Below are positions 25,805 to 34,774 of a stretch of 64,000 nucleotides of DNA, one piece after another. Under the pieces are notes generated by a model that had not been told where the DNA came from, did no database searches, and worked only from the letters and a program-made list of their open reading frames with translations. Each line of letters opens with the position of its first letter. The stretch's first letter is position 1. Made by a program: the position numbers and the translations under genes. The stretch lies in NCBI GenBank assembly GCA_963768715.1, contig CAVYJC010000008.1, positions 62,001-126,000 of the forward strand, written 5' to 3'. Origin of the DNA: DATKEJ01 sp963768715. GTDB lineage: Bacteria; Bacteroidota; Rhodothermia; Rhodothermales; DATKEJ01.

Positions 25805-25997
25805 ATGACTTACGTAAAATTGAGTCATCGGAGGTTCACCTTACCCCCTGTCGATCCAGTCCTGGCCCGATGCAGGGGCTGCTGCAGCGTTTTTTCAGGA
25901 GCGTCTTTCGTACGTTTCGTCAGACATTGTCGAATGGCGCGAATTGGCAGACGAATGGTCTGAGCAGTTGCGTCGGCTCGTGGTGTCTGATTTCTAG
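25805..25997 (+). CDS. Candidate small protein (63 aa after one-base correction)
   Basis: ATG at 25805 reads MTYVKLSHRRFTLPPVDP. Shifting one base near 25855-25862 (TCCTGG, one C too many) continues as WPDAGAAAAFFQERLSYVSS and ends VEWRELADEWSEQLRRLVVSDF at the TAG at 25995-25997. The second half in particular looks like a genuine amphipathic helical protein, and the 193-base length fits one inserted base. It precedes mscS by 34 bases on the same strand. The broken frame leaves doubt. The rest of the gap to the SpoIID gene shows nothing. Confidence 0.4.
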
Positions 25998-26031
25998 ACT
26001 CTAAAGACCTTGCGCTGCGAGGCGTCAGATC

Positions 26032-26943
26032 ATGCTCGACGCACTGAACGAGGGGGTGTCGCAGTTGTTTGCCATCGACGAGGCGACGGTAAAGCAGCTC
26101 TTTTCGACCTTCTTGATCATTTTCGGTCTGTGGCTGGGGCGCCGCCTGGTTCTCCGGGCCGTCAAGCGTCAGACAGACGATGTTCGCGTACGATACCGCT
26201 GGGCCAAGGTGTCGACATACGTCGTCGTCGCCATCGCCATCCCGCTCATCGGGATGATCTGGGTGGCGGATCTCAGCGCATTCGGCACCTTTCTCGGTCT
26301 CGTTTCCGCCGGTCTCGTCGTGGCCCTCCGCGACCTGATACTGAACATGGCCGGTTGGCTCTACATCTTCTGGAAGCGGCCGATCTTTGTCGGCGATCGC
26401 GTGCAAGTCAACGAGCACGCCGGAGATGTGATCGACTTCAGCCTGCTGCAATTCACGATTCTGGAAATCGGAAACTGGGTAGATGCCGACCAGAGCACGG
26501 GACGCATCATCCATCTGCCTAACCGGCTCGTCTTCGAGACGGCGCTGGCAAACTACACGCACGGTTTTCCGTTCATCTGGAACGAGATCAATGTCCTGGT
26601 CACCTTCGAGAGCAATTGGCGGAAGCTCAAGCGTCAGCTAGCCGAGATCGCGGAAGAGCACGTCGACCTGCTCAATGAGAAAGCGCAGCGCAGCGTGCGT
26701 GAGGCCGCGAGCCGGTACATGATATTCTATCGGAATCTGACGCCGGTCGTCTATACCGATGTCAAGGATAGCGGCATTCAACTCACGTTGAGGTATCTGT
26801 GCGAGCCCAGACGCAGGCGAGGCATCGAAACGGCCGTTTGGGAAGAGATCCTCGATACGATCGAGAGGGAGCCCGATTTGGACCTCGCATACCCGACCGT
26901 CAGAGTCTATCGTCGCGGCGAAGATTCGGACGATTCCGCCTGA
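26032..26943 (+). CDS. MscS family mechanosensitive channel
   Basis: A 303-aa small-conductance channel with three predicted N-terminal helices: FSTFLIIFGLWLGRRLVLRA, VVVAIAIPLIGMIWV, and the pore helix LSAFGTFLGLVSAGLVVALRDLILNMAGW. The beta domain follows, with FVGDRVQVNEHAGDVIDFSLLQFTI and HLPNRLVFE. The size matches the minimal MscS type. It opens under membrane tension to release solutes on osmotic downshock. It converges with the lipase gene with 14 bases between the stops. Confidence 0.92.
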   Translation: MLDALNEGVSQLFAIDEATVKQLFSTFLIIFGLWLGRRLVLRAVKRQTDDVRVRYRWAKVSTYVVVAIAIPLIGMIWVADLSAFGTFLGLVSAGLVVALRDLILNMAGWLYIFWKRPIFVGDRVQVNEHAGDVIDFSLLQFTILEIGNWVDADQSTGRIIHLPNRLVFETALANYTHGFPFIWNEINVLVTFESNWRKLKRQLAEIAEEHVDLLNEKAQRSVREAASRYMIFYRNLTPVVYTDVKDSGIQLTLRYLCEPRRRRGIETAVWEEILDTIEREPDLDLAYPTVRVYRRGEDSDDSA

Positions 26944-26957
26944 CCACCCCCGTCCGG

Positions 26958-27761
26958 TCAGTCTTCGAGTCCTCCCACAAGTTTCAAAATGAAGGGCTCC
27001 GGCTCGAAAGCCCCGTTCCAAGCCTTTATTCCGATCTGCCGGCCATGATCCGCATCCAAGACTCCCTCGAAACCGGTCCATTCTGCACTTCCGACCGATA
27101 CGATGCCGTCATTGACACCCTCCGCTTCGAATAAGAGTCGATTCGTGATTTTCAGCAGGGGATTAATGGGCACATCGGTTCCGAGTCCGGCCTGACCCGC
27201 CCATGAGGCATATCGCACGTCCGGGTGGTCGGGTACGATCGGATTAAAGTTCGTTTCGATGTATGCGGGAGTGAGTTGCTCGAGCGCATGCTCGGCTTCC
27301 GACGGGGAGGCATAGATGCGACGGCCCATCCAGTCTGCGAGTCCCGTCAGTCCCTTACGGATCAAATCAGGCTGCTCGAGCACGGCGAGAGCGACTGTCG
27401 ATCCACGATGCGGTGTGGAAATGGTCGTGAGCGACGTGACGAATTCGGATCCACCCTCCCGTGTGATGAGGTAACGAGCATCCAATCCCCCTGACGAGTA
27501 CGCGACGAGGTGGACGCGCTTCGCACCGGTATCGCTGAGAATGTCACGGATTCTCTCTTTCCAGGCACGAACTCGAACCGGGACCGGGCTGTACGGCTCG
27601 ACTTTCGGTGCATAAATCGTTACGCCCCGATCCCGCAGGGTTTTGATAAGCGGTGTGAGGGAGATTGATGCGAGGAGGTGGAGGAACGCTCCAAATCCGT
27701 GCATCAGGATAACGGGGCATGCAGGAAACGGGGGGGCGGGCTCGTCTTTGTCGCCAGTCAT
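26958..27761 (-). CDS. Lipase-like alpha/beta hydrolase
   Basis: The 267-aa protein resembles bacterial triacylglycerol lipases of family I: oxyanion loop VILMHGFGAF near residues 17-26, nucleophile elbow HLVAYSSGGLDARYL (Ser in AYSSGG, where Ala replaces the usual first Gly), and TISTPHRGSTVA. A late Asp and His (DADHGRQIGIKAWNG) could complete the triad. It has no signal peptide, so it may act in the cytoplasm or leave without one. Its start overlaps the end of the FAH gene by 4 bases, showing translational coupling. Confidence 0.85.
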   Translation of the reverse strand: MTGDKDEPAPPFPACPVILMHGFGAFLHLLASISLTPLIKTLRDRGVTIYAPKVEPYSPVPVRVRAWKERIRDILSDTGAKRVHLVAYSSGGLDARYLITREGGSEFVTSLTTISTPHRGSTVALAVLEQPDLIRKGLTGLADWMGRRIYASPSEAEHALEQLTPAYIETNFNPIVPDHPDVRYASWAGQAGLGTDVPINPLLKITNRLLFEAEGVNDGIVSVGSAEWTGFEGVLDADHGRQIGIKAWNGAFEPEPFILKLVGGLED

Positions 27762-28390
27762 GAACGTATTACCGATACCTCCAGCGGGGGGAGCCCTGTG
27801 ATCGTTCCAACGAGCCGATCGCCAGGCGCCACAGGGCCGACCCCTGCAGGGGTGCCTGTGTAGATGAGATCCCCGGGTAAAAGAGTGAAGACGGTAGAAA
27901 CGTACGATATCAGGCTCGGCAGGGGAAAGATCATCAGTGAGGTGCTGCCCTGCTGGCGAACGGCGCCATTGATCTCGAGTCTGATCTCGAGGTTTCCCGG
28001 ATCGATGCCGTCCGCTGCGACGAGTGGGCCAAGTGGCGCAAAGGTGTCGAATCCCTTGGCGACCGACCAGGGAAGCCCCTTCTTTTTGGCGACCGACTGA
28101 ATATCGCGAGCGGTCATGTCGAGACCGACCGCGTACGCCCTGACGGCGGCCATTGCCTCCCTCTCGGACACGTTCTTACACTCCGATCCAATTTCAACGA
28201 CCAGCTCGACTTCGTGGTGCACGTCCGACGATGCCGGCGGAATGACTATTTCTCCCCCCGTCGGAACGATCGCCGAGGGCGGTTTTAGAAATACCACCGG
28301 CGACTCGGGGACTTCGTTCTGGAGTTCGTGTATATGGGCAACGTAGTTGCGCCCGATGCAAATAACTTTGGAAGGTTTGGGCGTATTCAA
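27758..28390 (-). CDS. Fumarylacetoacetate hydrolase family protein (FAHD1-like)
   Basis: I place the start at a TTG (28390) giving MNTPKPSKVICIGRNYVAHI and 210 aa, the usual FAHD1 length; longer readings run into the rplU gene on the other strand. Motifs are FLKPPSAIVPTGGEI, HHEVELVVEIG (metal ligands E-x-E), and TGTPAGVGPV. Relatives act as acylpyruvases, oxaloacetate decarboxylases or isomerases on 2-hydroxy-dienoates. The neighbouring lipase overlaps by 4 bases and no aromatic degradation genes are near, so housekeeping oxaloacetate or acylpyruvate clearance is plausible. Confidence 0.87.
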   Translation of the reverse strand: MNTPKPSKVICIGRNYVAHIHELQNEVPESPVVFLKPPSAIVPTGGEIVIPPASSDVHHEVELVVEIGSECKNVSEREAMAAVRAYAVGLDMTARDIQSVAKKKGLPWSVAKGFDTFAPLGPLVAADGIDPGNLEIRLEINGAVRQQGSTSLMIFPLPSLISYVSTVFTLLPGDLIYTGTPAGVGPVAPGDRLVGTITGLPPLEVSVIRS

Positions 28391-28515
28391 TCGATCAACG
28401 GTAAAGATTTGTGGAACATCGTCTGGAAGGCCCCCGTGAGCCGAATCGACAAGTGTCGAACGTTGGCTTTGATCGAAGTAATTCCGTAATTTTCTTCGAT
28501 ACGCCAAAATGTACT

Positions 28516-28530
28516 CCCGGACATTCCGGG
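28516..28530 (+). promoter_or_regulatory. Hairpin in the rplU leader
   Basis: CCCGGA-CAT-TCCGGG forms a perfect 6-bp stem with a 3-base loop, 26 bases upstream of the rplU start and presumably in its 5' leader. Ribosomal-protein leaders often fold for autoregulation. This one is short and does not match a leader family that I can name, so its role is a guess. Confidence 0.35.
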
Positions 28531-28556
28531 GGTGTCGGGCGGAATCGAAGAGAAAA

Positions 28557-28871
28557 ATGTACGCTATTGTAGATATCGCTGGCAAACAGTACCGCGTCGA
28601 AGAGAAAGAGAAGCTCTTCGTCTCGCGGCTTGATGCCGAGGTGGGAAACAAGATCGAGTTGGACAACGTCCTCTTGGTCGAGAAGAAGGGGGATGTGGCG
28701 GTCGGGAAGCCTCGAATTGAGGGTGCTTCGATTAAGGCCACGGTCCTCGACCACGTGAAGGCCGACAAGGTCGTCGTCTTCAAGAAGAAGAAGCGAAAGG
28801 GCTACCGCGTCAAGCGGGGCCATCGTCAGCCTTACACGCAGATCGAAATCAATACGATCAAAGTGTCCTGA
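28557..28871 (+). CDS. rplU: 50S ribosomal protein L21
   Basis: The 104-aa protein opens MYAIVDIAGKQYRVEEKEKL and ends with the RNA-binding KKKKRKGYRVKRGHRQPYTQIEI, as expected for L21. The start at 28557 is fixed by homology; a longer in-frame reading from 28509 crosses the leader hairpin. L21 binds 23S rRNA domain II. It is followed 28 bases later by rpmA, the universal gene order. Confidence 0.97.
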   Translation: MYAIVDIAGKQYRVEEKEKLFVSRLDAEVGNKIELDNVLLVEKKGDVAVGKPRIEGASIKATVLDHVKADKVVVFKKKKRKGYRVKRGHRQPYTQIEINTIKVS

Positions 28872-28899
28872 TCTGGGACTGATATTCGGAGAGTGAGTC

Positions 28900-29160
28900 A
28901 TGGCACATAAGAAAGGCGTCGGGTCATCCAAGAATGGACGGGACTCTAAGCCGAAAATGCTTGGAATTAAAGCCTTTGGCGGACAAAACGTTATGGCCGG
29001 CAGCATTATCGTGAGGCAACGGGGTACCCGTTTCCATGCCGGTGAGAATGTTGGGATCGGTCGGGATCACACGCTGTTCGCGAAAGTGCCCGGGGTCGTC
29101 CGGTTTACGAAAGGACGAAACGACCGTCAATTTGTGCATATCGATCAAGCTGAAGCCTGA
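28900..29160 (+). CDS. rpmA: 50S ribosomal protein L27
   Basis: The 86-aa product starts MAHKKGVGSSKNGRDSKPKM, the conserved flexible tail reaching the peptidyl transferase centre, then GIKAFGGQNVMAGSIIVRQRGTRFHAG is the core region. There is no N-terminal cleavable extension of the Firmicutes type. It ends the rplU-rpmA operon and is followed by a strong terminator. Confidence 0.97.
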   Translation: MAHKKGVGSSKNGRDSKPKMLGIKAFGGQNVMAGSIIVRQRGTRFHAGENVGIGRDHTLFAKVPGVVRFTKGRNDRQFVHIDQAEA

Positions 29161-29181
29161 TCGACAGATATACCGTCTTGC

Positions 29182-29215
29182 AAAGGCCCGTCGATCTGGC
29201 GGGCCTTTGGTTTTT
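29182..29215 (+). terminator. Rho-independent terminator after rpmA
   Basis: AAAGGCCCG pairs perfectly with CGGGCCTTT around a 9-base loop and is followed by GGTTTTT, 21 bases after the rpmA stop codon. Stem, G/C content and T tract are all typical. Confidence 0.85.
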
Positions 29216-29365
29216 GGTGGAAGTCCATTCCTACCCAAATGTTCACGAACACGGCGGTTAGGAATAGGTATTAATACTCGGTTTGACACGATTCGTCCCG
29301 GGCGGTAGTGTACGGCCGTCCACCCCAAATTTTATTCGAAAGAGACCCGACACGAGGCTGGCATT

Positions 29366-31471
29366 ATGGGCATCATGAATCGGATGCGTGAGAACACGCC
29401 GATCGTTCTTTGGATTCTCGTCATCGCATTCGGGGGAATCTGGGTGCTGCAGGATTCAGGTGTTTTCGACACGACGAGCAAGGCCCGTTATGACAACATC
29501 GCGATCGTCGACGGTGAGCCGATTTCGTATCAGGAGTATACACGCGCCATCGAATCGCAACGGCAGCAGTACCAGGCGCAGAGTGGCCAGAGCATGCCGC
29601 CGCAATTGTACGACATGTACCGCGACCAGATTTTCGATGCGATGGTCAACGATATTTTGCGTCGTCGCGAGATGGAACGCCTGGGTGTTGTCGTATCGGA
29701 TGCAGAGGTGGTTGACATGGTGCTCGGAGACAATCCCGATCCGCTGATCAAGCAGCAATTCGGAAACGGTTCGGGAGGTGTGGATCGTGATCTGCTGAGA
29801 AGTCTGGTAGATAATCCGGACGTACGAGACGATTGGATCAGGGTCGAGGAGTACCTCCGATCGAAGCGGCGCGCCGAGAAATTCGACAAGCTGATCGAAG
29901 CGACGGTCCGTGTGTCGGACGAGGAAGTGAATGCCGAGTACATCAAACGGAATCGCAAAGTCGACGCGCAGTACGTGGCTCTTCGATATGCGGAGATTCC
30001 CGACGATTCGGTTTCGGTTACGGAGCGTGAACTGGGCAATTACTACAACGACCATCGCGAGGATTTTCATCGCGATCGGACAATCGCTCTCGAGTATGTC
30101 CGTTTTTCGAAGTCCGCCTCTGCGGCGGATACCGCTGCCATCGTCAGCGAGCTCGGTCGCCTGCGCGATGATTTCAAGACGACAAAGAACGACTCACTCT
30201 TTCTGGCACTGAACGGGAGTGAAAAGGGGTATGCCGACTCCTACTTCCGGCTGGATGAACTCGATACCGAGATCGGCGACGCCCTCGCCGGCAACATCGA
30301 GCAGGGAAAGGTCGTCGGTCCCGTGATTGTTCGGAATCAGGCCCATCTCGTCAAAGTCGGTAAAGTTCGCCGCGCAGAGGATGAGTCCGTGCATGCGCGC
30401 CACATTCTGATATCGACGCGCCCGACGGATGACGCGGCGGCTAAGGAGGAGGCACGTGCCAAGGCAAACGACCTCAAGAAGCAGTTGGATGAAGGCGCAG
30501 ATTTTGCCGCACTGGCAAAAGAGTTTTCGCAGGATCCGGGGAGCGGTTCGAAGGGGGGAGATCTCGGTTGGTTCGGACCGGGCCGAATGGTAGAGCCTTT
30601 TGAAAAAGCGGCGTTCGGAGCTCCGATCGGCAAGGTCGTGGGTCCAATCGAGACCCAATTCGGCTACCACATCATTGAAGTCCTCGCCAGATCGGACAAG
30701 GAGTTTCAGATGGCCGACCTCGTGCTGACGATCCGACCTTCACTGGATACCATCGGAAATGCGGAAGACGGGGCGGCGGATCTCGCATACTTTGCCGAAG
30801 AGTCGGGTGATTTTGACGCCGAGGTGGCAAAGCACGACAATCTCAGCGTCGAGACGGTCGAGGTCCAGAAAGATATGGATGTGATTCCCGGTCTGGGCAC
30901 GAGTGGCAACGTGAAGAAGTTTCTTGCGACCGCGAAGGTCGGAGACTTGAGTGAGGTGATCGAATTGAACGACGATTTTGTCGTTCTCCACGTGGCGAAG
31001 ATTACTCCTGAAGGGTACCGCCCGTTCGAAGAGGTGCGATCGGAGCTCGAGCCGCAGGCTCGCCTGGAGAAGAAGAAGAAGTTGCAGACGAGTCGGCTCC
31101 AAGCGGCAGTTGGAGACGGGGCAACGGATCTTGAAGCTCTGGCTGACTCCCTCGGCACGATCCGCCGGACCGCGAGTGCGGTTACGCAGAATAATACACT
31201 CGTTCCTACCCTGGGTCGTGAGCCGAAATTTGTAGGCGCCGCACTGGGGCTTGCCGAAGGAGAGATCTCTTCGGTGATCGAGGGCGCTAATGGCGCCTAT
31301 GTGTTGAAGGTCACCCGGATTTACCCGGCCGATCCGTCGACCATGACCGCGGCACAGCGCGCCAGTCTTCGAAACGACCTGCTCAACCAGAAGAAGCAAC
31401 GGATGACCACCCGTTGGCTCGCCGAGTTGCGAGAAGAAGCGGACGTCTCGGACTTCCGATACCGGTTCTAG
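29366..31471 (+). CDS. PpiD/SurA-type peptidyl-prolyl isomerase
   Basis: A 701-aa membrane-anchored foldase. Residues 1-30 hold an N-terminal anchor (TPIVLWILVIAFGGIWVL), followed by a SurA-N-like chaperone region (VDGEPISYQEYTRAIESQRQ and after). A parvulin domain lies at about residues 335-445 (VHARHILISTRP, FAALAKEFSQDPGSGSKGGD, LGWFGPGRMVEPFEKAAF). The C-terminal part has further parvulin-like repeats. It should help outer-membrane and periplasmic proteins fold after Sec export. Transcribed alone after the L27 terminator; it converges with dapF. Confidence 0.9.
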   Translation: MGIMNRMRENTPIVLWILVIAFGGIWVLQDSGVFDTTSKARYDNIAIVDGEPISYQEYTRAIESQRQQYQAQSGQSMPPQLYDMYRDQIFDAMVNDILRRREMERLGVVVSDAEVVDMVLGDNPDPLIKQQFGNGSGGVDRDLLRSLVDNPDVRDDWIRVEEYLRSKRRAEKFDKLIEATVRVSDEEVNAEYIKRNRKVDAQYVALRYAEIPDDSVSVTERELGNYYNDHREDFHRDRTIALEYVRFSKSASAADTAAIVSELGRLRDDFKTTKNDSLFLALNGSEKGYADSYFRLDELDTEIGDALAGNIEQGKVVGPVIVRNQAHLVKVGKVRRAEDESVHARHILISTRPTDDAAAKEEARAKANDLKKQLDEGADFAALAKEFSQDPGSGSKGGDLGWFGPGRMVEPFEKAAFGAPIGKVVGPIETQFGYHIIEVLARSDKEFQMADLVLTIRPSLDTIGNAEDGAADLAYFAEESGDFDAEVAKHDNLSVETVEVQKDMDVIPGLGTSGNVKKFLATAKVGDLSEVIELNDDFVVLHVAKITPEGYRPFEEVRSELEPQARLEKKKKLQTSRLQAAVGDGATDLEALADSLGTIRRTASAVTQNNTLVPTLGREPKFVGAALGLAEGEISSVIEGANGAYVLKVTRIYPADPSTMTAAQRASLRNDLLNQKKQRMTTRWLAELREEADVSDFRYRF

Positions 31472-31507
31472 GGCCGATTGGGGATCGCATTGTTCCGATC
31501 GCGTTCC

Positions 31508-32363
31508 TCAGAGAACCACGCTGCCCCGGTAAACGGTCTCGGCGGGACCTTCGAGATAGATTCCCTTCTTATCCGGCGTATAGCCTACAAGAAGCGTGCC
31601 TCCGCGCATCCTTATCTTGGCCGCTGTGGCGTCGACCAGCCCCAGCGCACCGGCCGCAGCAAACGAGGAAACGGCGCCCGTACCACAGGCCAGCGTTTCT
31701 CCTTCGACGCCGCGTTCATAGCACCGCACGCTCAGCTCGGGATGGCCATCCCCGGCCATGACCTCGACAAAATCGACGTTTGCCCCGCGAGTAGGTTCGA
31801 AGTCCGGATGATTGCGAACGCAAGCACCCCATTCATGGACCGGCAGGTCATCTATTCGTGTCCCCGAACCAGACGGCATGCGGCACGCCAACATCGACGA
31901 AGGTGAGCGCCAGGGCATCTGACCCAACTTGTACCGTTGCGAAATTCGGTTCTACGATCGAGGGCGCGGGCAGCACCACGCGAACGTGCGACGGGTCGGC
32001 GGGATCAACGAATGCCTCGTAGCTTCCGGCGGTCGTGCTGAATCGTAGCGGGCGTTCCTCTATTCCCGACTCGTAGGCGAATCGTGCCAGGCAGCGCGCC
32101 CCGTTCCCGCACATTTCACCAGGAGACCCGTCCGCATTCACATACGCCATGTGGTAATGAGTGTCTGCGAGGCGAGGAAGCTCCAACGCCAGCAGGCCGT
32201 CGGCTCCAATCCCGAAATGGCGTGGACAGAATTTGCGGGCTATTTCCGACAACTCGTGCGACGAGAAGAAGAAGAATCGATTGTCGATCACGATGAAGTC
32301 GTTCCCCGCACCGTGCATTTTGGTAAATTCCAGAACAAGGCCCCGGTTCATCGGTAATCCCAT
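31508..32363 (-). CDS. dapF: Diaminopimelate epimerase, frame broken by one base
   Basis: The first frame (32363 to about 31870) has FTKMHGAGNDFIVIDNR, GIGADGLLALE and the catalytic MCGNGARC (C85). The second (to 31508) has HEWGACVRNHPDFEP, ANVDFVEVM and the second catalytic Cys in ETLACGTGAVSS. They join as PHAVWFGTRIDDLPVHEWG if one G is removed from the four-G run (C run at 31862-31865), giving 284 aa. The enzyme interconverts LL- and meso-diaminopimelate for lysine and peptidoglycan. As dapF is normally essential, a sequence error is the likeliest cause. An alternative start is at 32351. Confidence 0.88.
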
Positions 32364-32435
32364 TGGAACTGGTCATCGGTTTTCCGGTCGAGCCGAAAAC
32401 CGGATCTCTTAACTTCTCTTGCAAAAAAGAACCAC

Positions 32436-33401
32436 TTGGCAGAAAAGGTCCTGACAATCGACAACGCCGAACCCGTCTTACTGTTCGGTTTCAACGATCA
32501 GTATCTAAAGAAGATCGAGGCGGCGTTTTCGAGTACGACCCTCGTCGCGAGAGGCAATCGCATCATCCTGCGAGGCGACGCCAACGATATCAAGCAGATA
32601 GAGCGAATCATCGAAGAGTTGTCGCTCGTGCTGAATCGAAACGCGAACCTGACGGAAAATGACGTCGACACGATACTCAATCTTGTCGCTCTCGACAGGC
32701 CGCTGAAATCTGCGGAAAGTGATGACGTCATCCTTTTTACGACGACTGGTGAGGCGGTTCGAGCCCGAACGCCAGGACAGCGGCGTCTGGTGACGGCCGC
32801 GGAGGCAAATGACATCGTGTTTGCCATCGGCCCCGCCGGTACGGGCAAGACCTACACGGCGGTCGCGCTCGCCGTGAGGGCGCTCAAAGCGCGTCGCGTC
32901 AAGCGAATCGTGGTGTCCCGACCGGCCGTCGAGGCAGGAGAGAGCCTCGGCTTTCTGCCCGGGGACCTGAAGGAGAAGATCGATCCCTACCTGCGGCCCC
33001 TGTATGATGCGCTGCTCGATATGCTTCCGCGTGATCGACTCGCCGATCATCTGGCGCAAAACATCATCGAAATCGTTCCGCTGGCCTACATGCGCGGTCG
33101 GACCCTCAACAATGCCTACGTGATCCTCGACGAGGCCCAGAACGCGACCACGATTCAGATGAAGATGTTTTTGACCAGGCTTGGCGTGAACAGTCGCGCA
33201 ATCGTGACGGGGGACATCACGCAGACGGACTTGATTCGCCACGAGACGAGCGGGCTCGTGGAGGCGAGGAACATCCTGGAAGGGCTGGACGGAATTGCCT
33301 TCGAATATCTCGGCAAGGAGGATGTCGTCCGCCATCAACTGGTACGCGACATCATCGACGCATACGATCGATACCACGACACGGATCGAAACGGCGACTG
33401 A
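32436..33401 (+). CDS. PhoH family ATPase
   Basis: The 321-aa protein starts with TTG (MAEKVLTIDNAEPVLLFG), then an N-terminal KH-like segment (GNRIILRGDANDIKQIERII). The P-loop ATPase core follows: FAIGPAGTGKTYTAVALAV (Walker A), VSRPAVEAGESLGFLPGD, NAYVILDEAQNATTIQMKMF (Walker B) and VTGDITQTDL. PhoH proteins are linked to RNA metabolism, often near ybeY, and to stress. Here it is divergent from dapF by 72 bases, with no ybeY in the window. Length is standard. Confidence 0.93.
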   Translation: MAEKVLTIDNAEPVLLFGFNDQYLKKIEAAFSSTTLVARGNRIILRGDANDIKQIERIIEELSLVLNRNANLTENDVDTILNLVALDRPLKSAESDDVILFTTTGEAVRARTPGQRRLVTAAEANDIVFAIGPAGTGKTYTAVALAVRALKARRVKRIVVSRPAVEAGESLGFLPGDLKEKIDPYLRPLYDALLDMLPRDRLADHLAQNIIEIVPLAYMRGRTLNNAYVILDEAQNATTIQMKMFLTRLGVNSRAIVTGDITQTDLIRHETSGLVEARNILEGLDGIAFEYLGKEDVVRHQLVRDIIDAYDRYHDTDRNGD

Positions 33402-33409
33402 GCCGACGT

Positions 33410-33790
33410 TCAGAATCCGACCTTGATTCGAATCATGTGCAAGATGTACAGGAAGAGCGCGAAGACGATCATCGAGAGCACCGCGACGACCGAAGGCTGT
33501 TTGTAGAAATCCAGCTTGCGCCTGCTCGACCTCGACTTCTTGCGCACCTTGCCTGAATGGACAAAGCCTAACTCATCTTTGAGGACTGCCCAGTCTTCGT
33601 TGACATCGCCCGGCACTACCTGCAGCCGCTTGGCGCGCCCGTTGACGCGCTGCCAGGCTTCCCAGATGTCCTGATTCGCAGGATCTTGAGACAGCCATCT
33701 GTTCAGTGCCCGTTCGGTGCCGGTCGTAAGCGGCTGATTCAGCCACTCAGCGAATGCGCGCAACTGGCGTTCTGAATGGGATTCGTTCAT
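33410..33790 (-). CDS. FecR N-terminal (DUF4880)-like membrane protein, 126 aa
   Basis: The start at 33790 (MNESHSERQLRAFAEWLNQP) overlaps the preceding dehydrogenase stop by reading into its end; 33820 is also possible. Residues about 8-50 (FAEWLNQP, TERALNRWLSQDPANQDIWEAWQRV) match the cytosolic sigma-binding part of FecR-type anti-sigma factors. A basic stretch (KVRKKSRSSRRKLDFYK) and one C-terminal helix (VVAVLSMIVFALFLYILHM) follow, but no periplasmic FecR domain. It may be a minimal tail-anchored regulator. No sigma gene is adjacent. Confidence 0.55.
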   Translation of the reverse strand: MNESHSERQLRAFAEWLNQPLTTGTERALNRWLSQDPANQDIWEAWQRVNGRAKRLQVVPGDVNEDWAVLKDELGFVHSGKVRKKSRSSRRKLDFYKQPSVVAVLSMIVFALFLYILHMIRIKVGF

Positions 33791-33800
33791 GATTCTCGTT

Positions 33801-34661
33801 TCAGGTGGTGGAATAGTCATAGAACCCCCGACCGGTCTTGCGCCCGAGATGCCCGGCTGCGACCATCTTTCTCAATAGAGGACAAGGACGATATTTGTCC
33901 TCTCCTAGTTCCCTGTGCAAGACTTCCATTATGGCCAAGCAGACGTCGAGACCGATGAAGTCGGCGAGCGTCAATGGCCCCATTGGATGCGCCATCCCGA
34001 GCTTCATGACGTCGTCGATCGCCTCGGCCGAAGCAACCTGCTCCATCAGGCAGAAGACCGCCTCGTTAATCATGGGCATGAGGATGCGGTTCGATACGAA
34101 ACCCGCCGCATCAGAGACGGGCACCGGCGACTTTCCCAACGCCGAAGCGAGGTCCATAATCGCCGCGAATGTCTCGTCGCTCGTGTCGAGTCCACTAACC
34201 ACTTCGACCAGCTTCATTACCGGGACTGGATTGAAGAAGTGCATTCCGATTACGCGATGCGCCCGGCCCGTCTGCGAGCCAAGCCACGTAATGGAAATCG
34301 AGGAAGTGTTTGAGGCAAGAATGGCATGCGCCGGCGCCGCGGCATCCATTTGCCGGAAGATCGCGCCCTTCGTCTCCCGTGCCTCGGTGGCGGCTTCGAT
34401 CGCGAGATCTACCCCGACGAGCGCCGAGGGGATATCGGTGAACGTCGCGATGCGCCCGAGCGTCGCGTCGGCTGACTCAGCCGAGATGACCTCCTTCTTT
34501 ACCTGGCGGTCGAGATTCTTCTTTACCGTAATGAGTGCGGCCTGAAGCCGCTGATCATCAACGTCGACAAGGTGGACGACGTGCCCGTGTTGCGCGCAGA
34601 CGTGCGCAATGCCGTTGCCCATAGTGCCGGCGCCCACGACGGCAATTGTCTCGATATTCAT
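33801..34661 (-). CDS. hbd: 3-hydroxybutyryl-CoA dehydrogenase
   Basis: A 286-aa NAD(P)-dependent enzyme with VVGAGTMGNGIAHVCAQHGH (Rossmann loop), the catalytic region RVIGMHFFNPVPVMKLVEVV (His in GMHFFNP), and a C-terminal dimerisation domain with NRILMPMINEAVFCLMEQVASAEAIDDVMKLGMAHPMGPL in mid-domain. It oxidises 3-hydroxyacyl-CoA in fatty-acid oxidation or reduces acetoacetyl-CoA in butyrate-type pathways. It is single-domain, without a fused hydratase. It is followed by the FecR-like gene, overlapping by about 11-20 bases depending on the start chosen. Confidence 0.93.
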   Translation of the reverse strand: MNIETIAVVGAGTMGNGIAHVCAQHGHVVHLVDVDDQRLQAALITVKKNLDRQVKKEVISAESADATLGRIATFTDIPSALVGVDLAIEAATEARETKGAIFRQMDAAAPAHAILASNTSSISITWLGSQTGRAHRVIGMHFFNPVPVMKLVEVVSGLDTSDETFAAIMDLASALGKSPVPVSDAAGFVSNRILMPMINEAVFCLMEQVASAEAIDDVMKLGMAHPMGPLTLADFIGLDVCLAIMEVLHRELGEDKYRPCPLLRKMVAAGHLGRKTGRGFYDYSTT

Positions 34662-34774
34662 GTCGTTGCTGTACGATTGAGATAAGCATGGCCCCGGGCG
34701 GAGTGAAGGTACGAAAAGTGCGCCGTTGCGTCTCGCGGCAAGGCAGAGAAAGGGAGCTCGCTGGATACGAGCGT

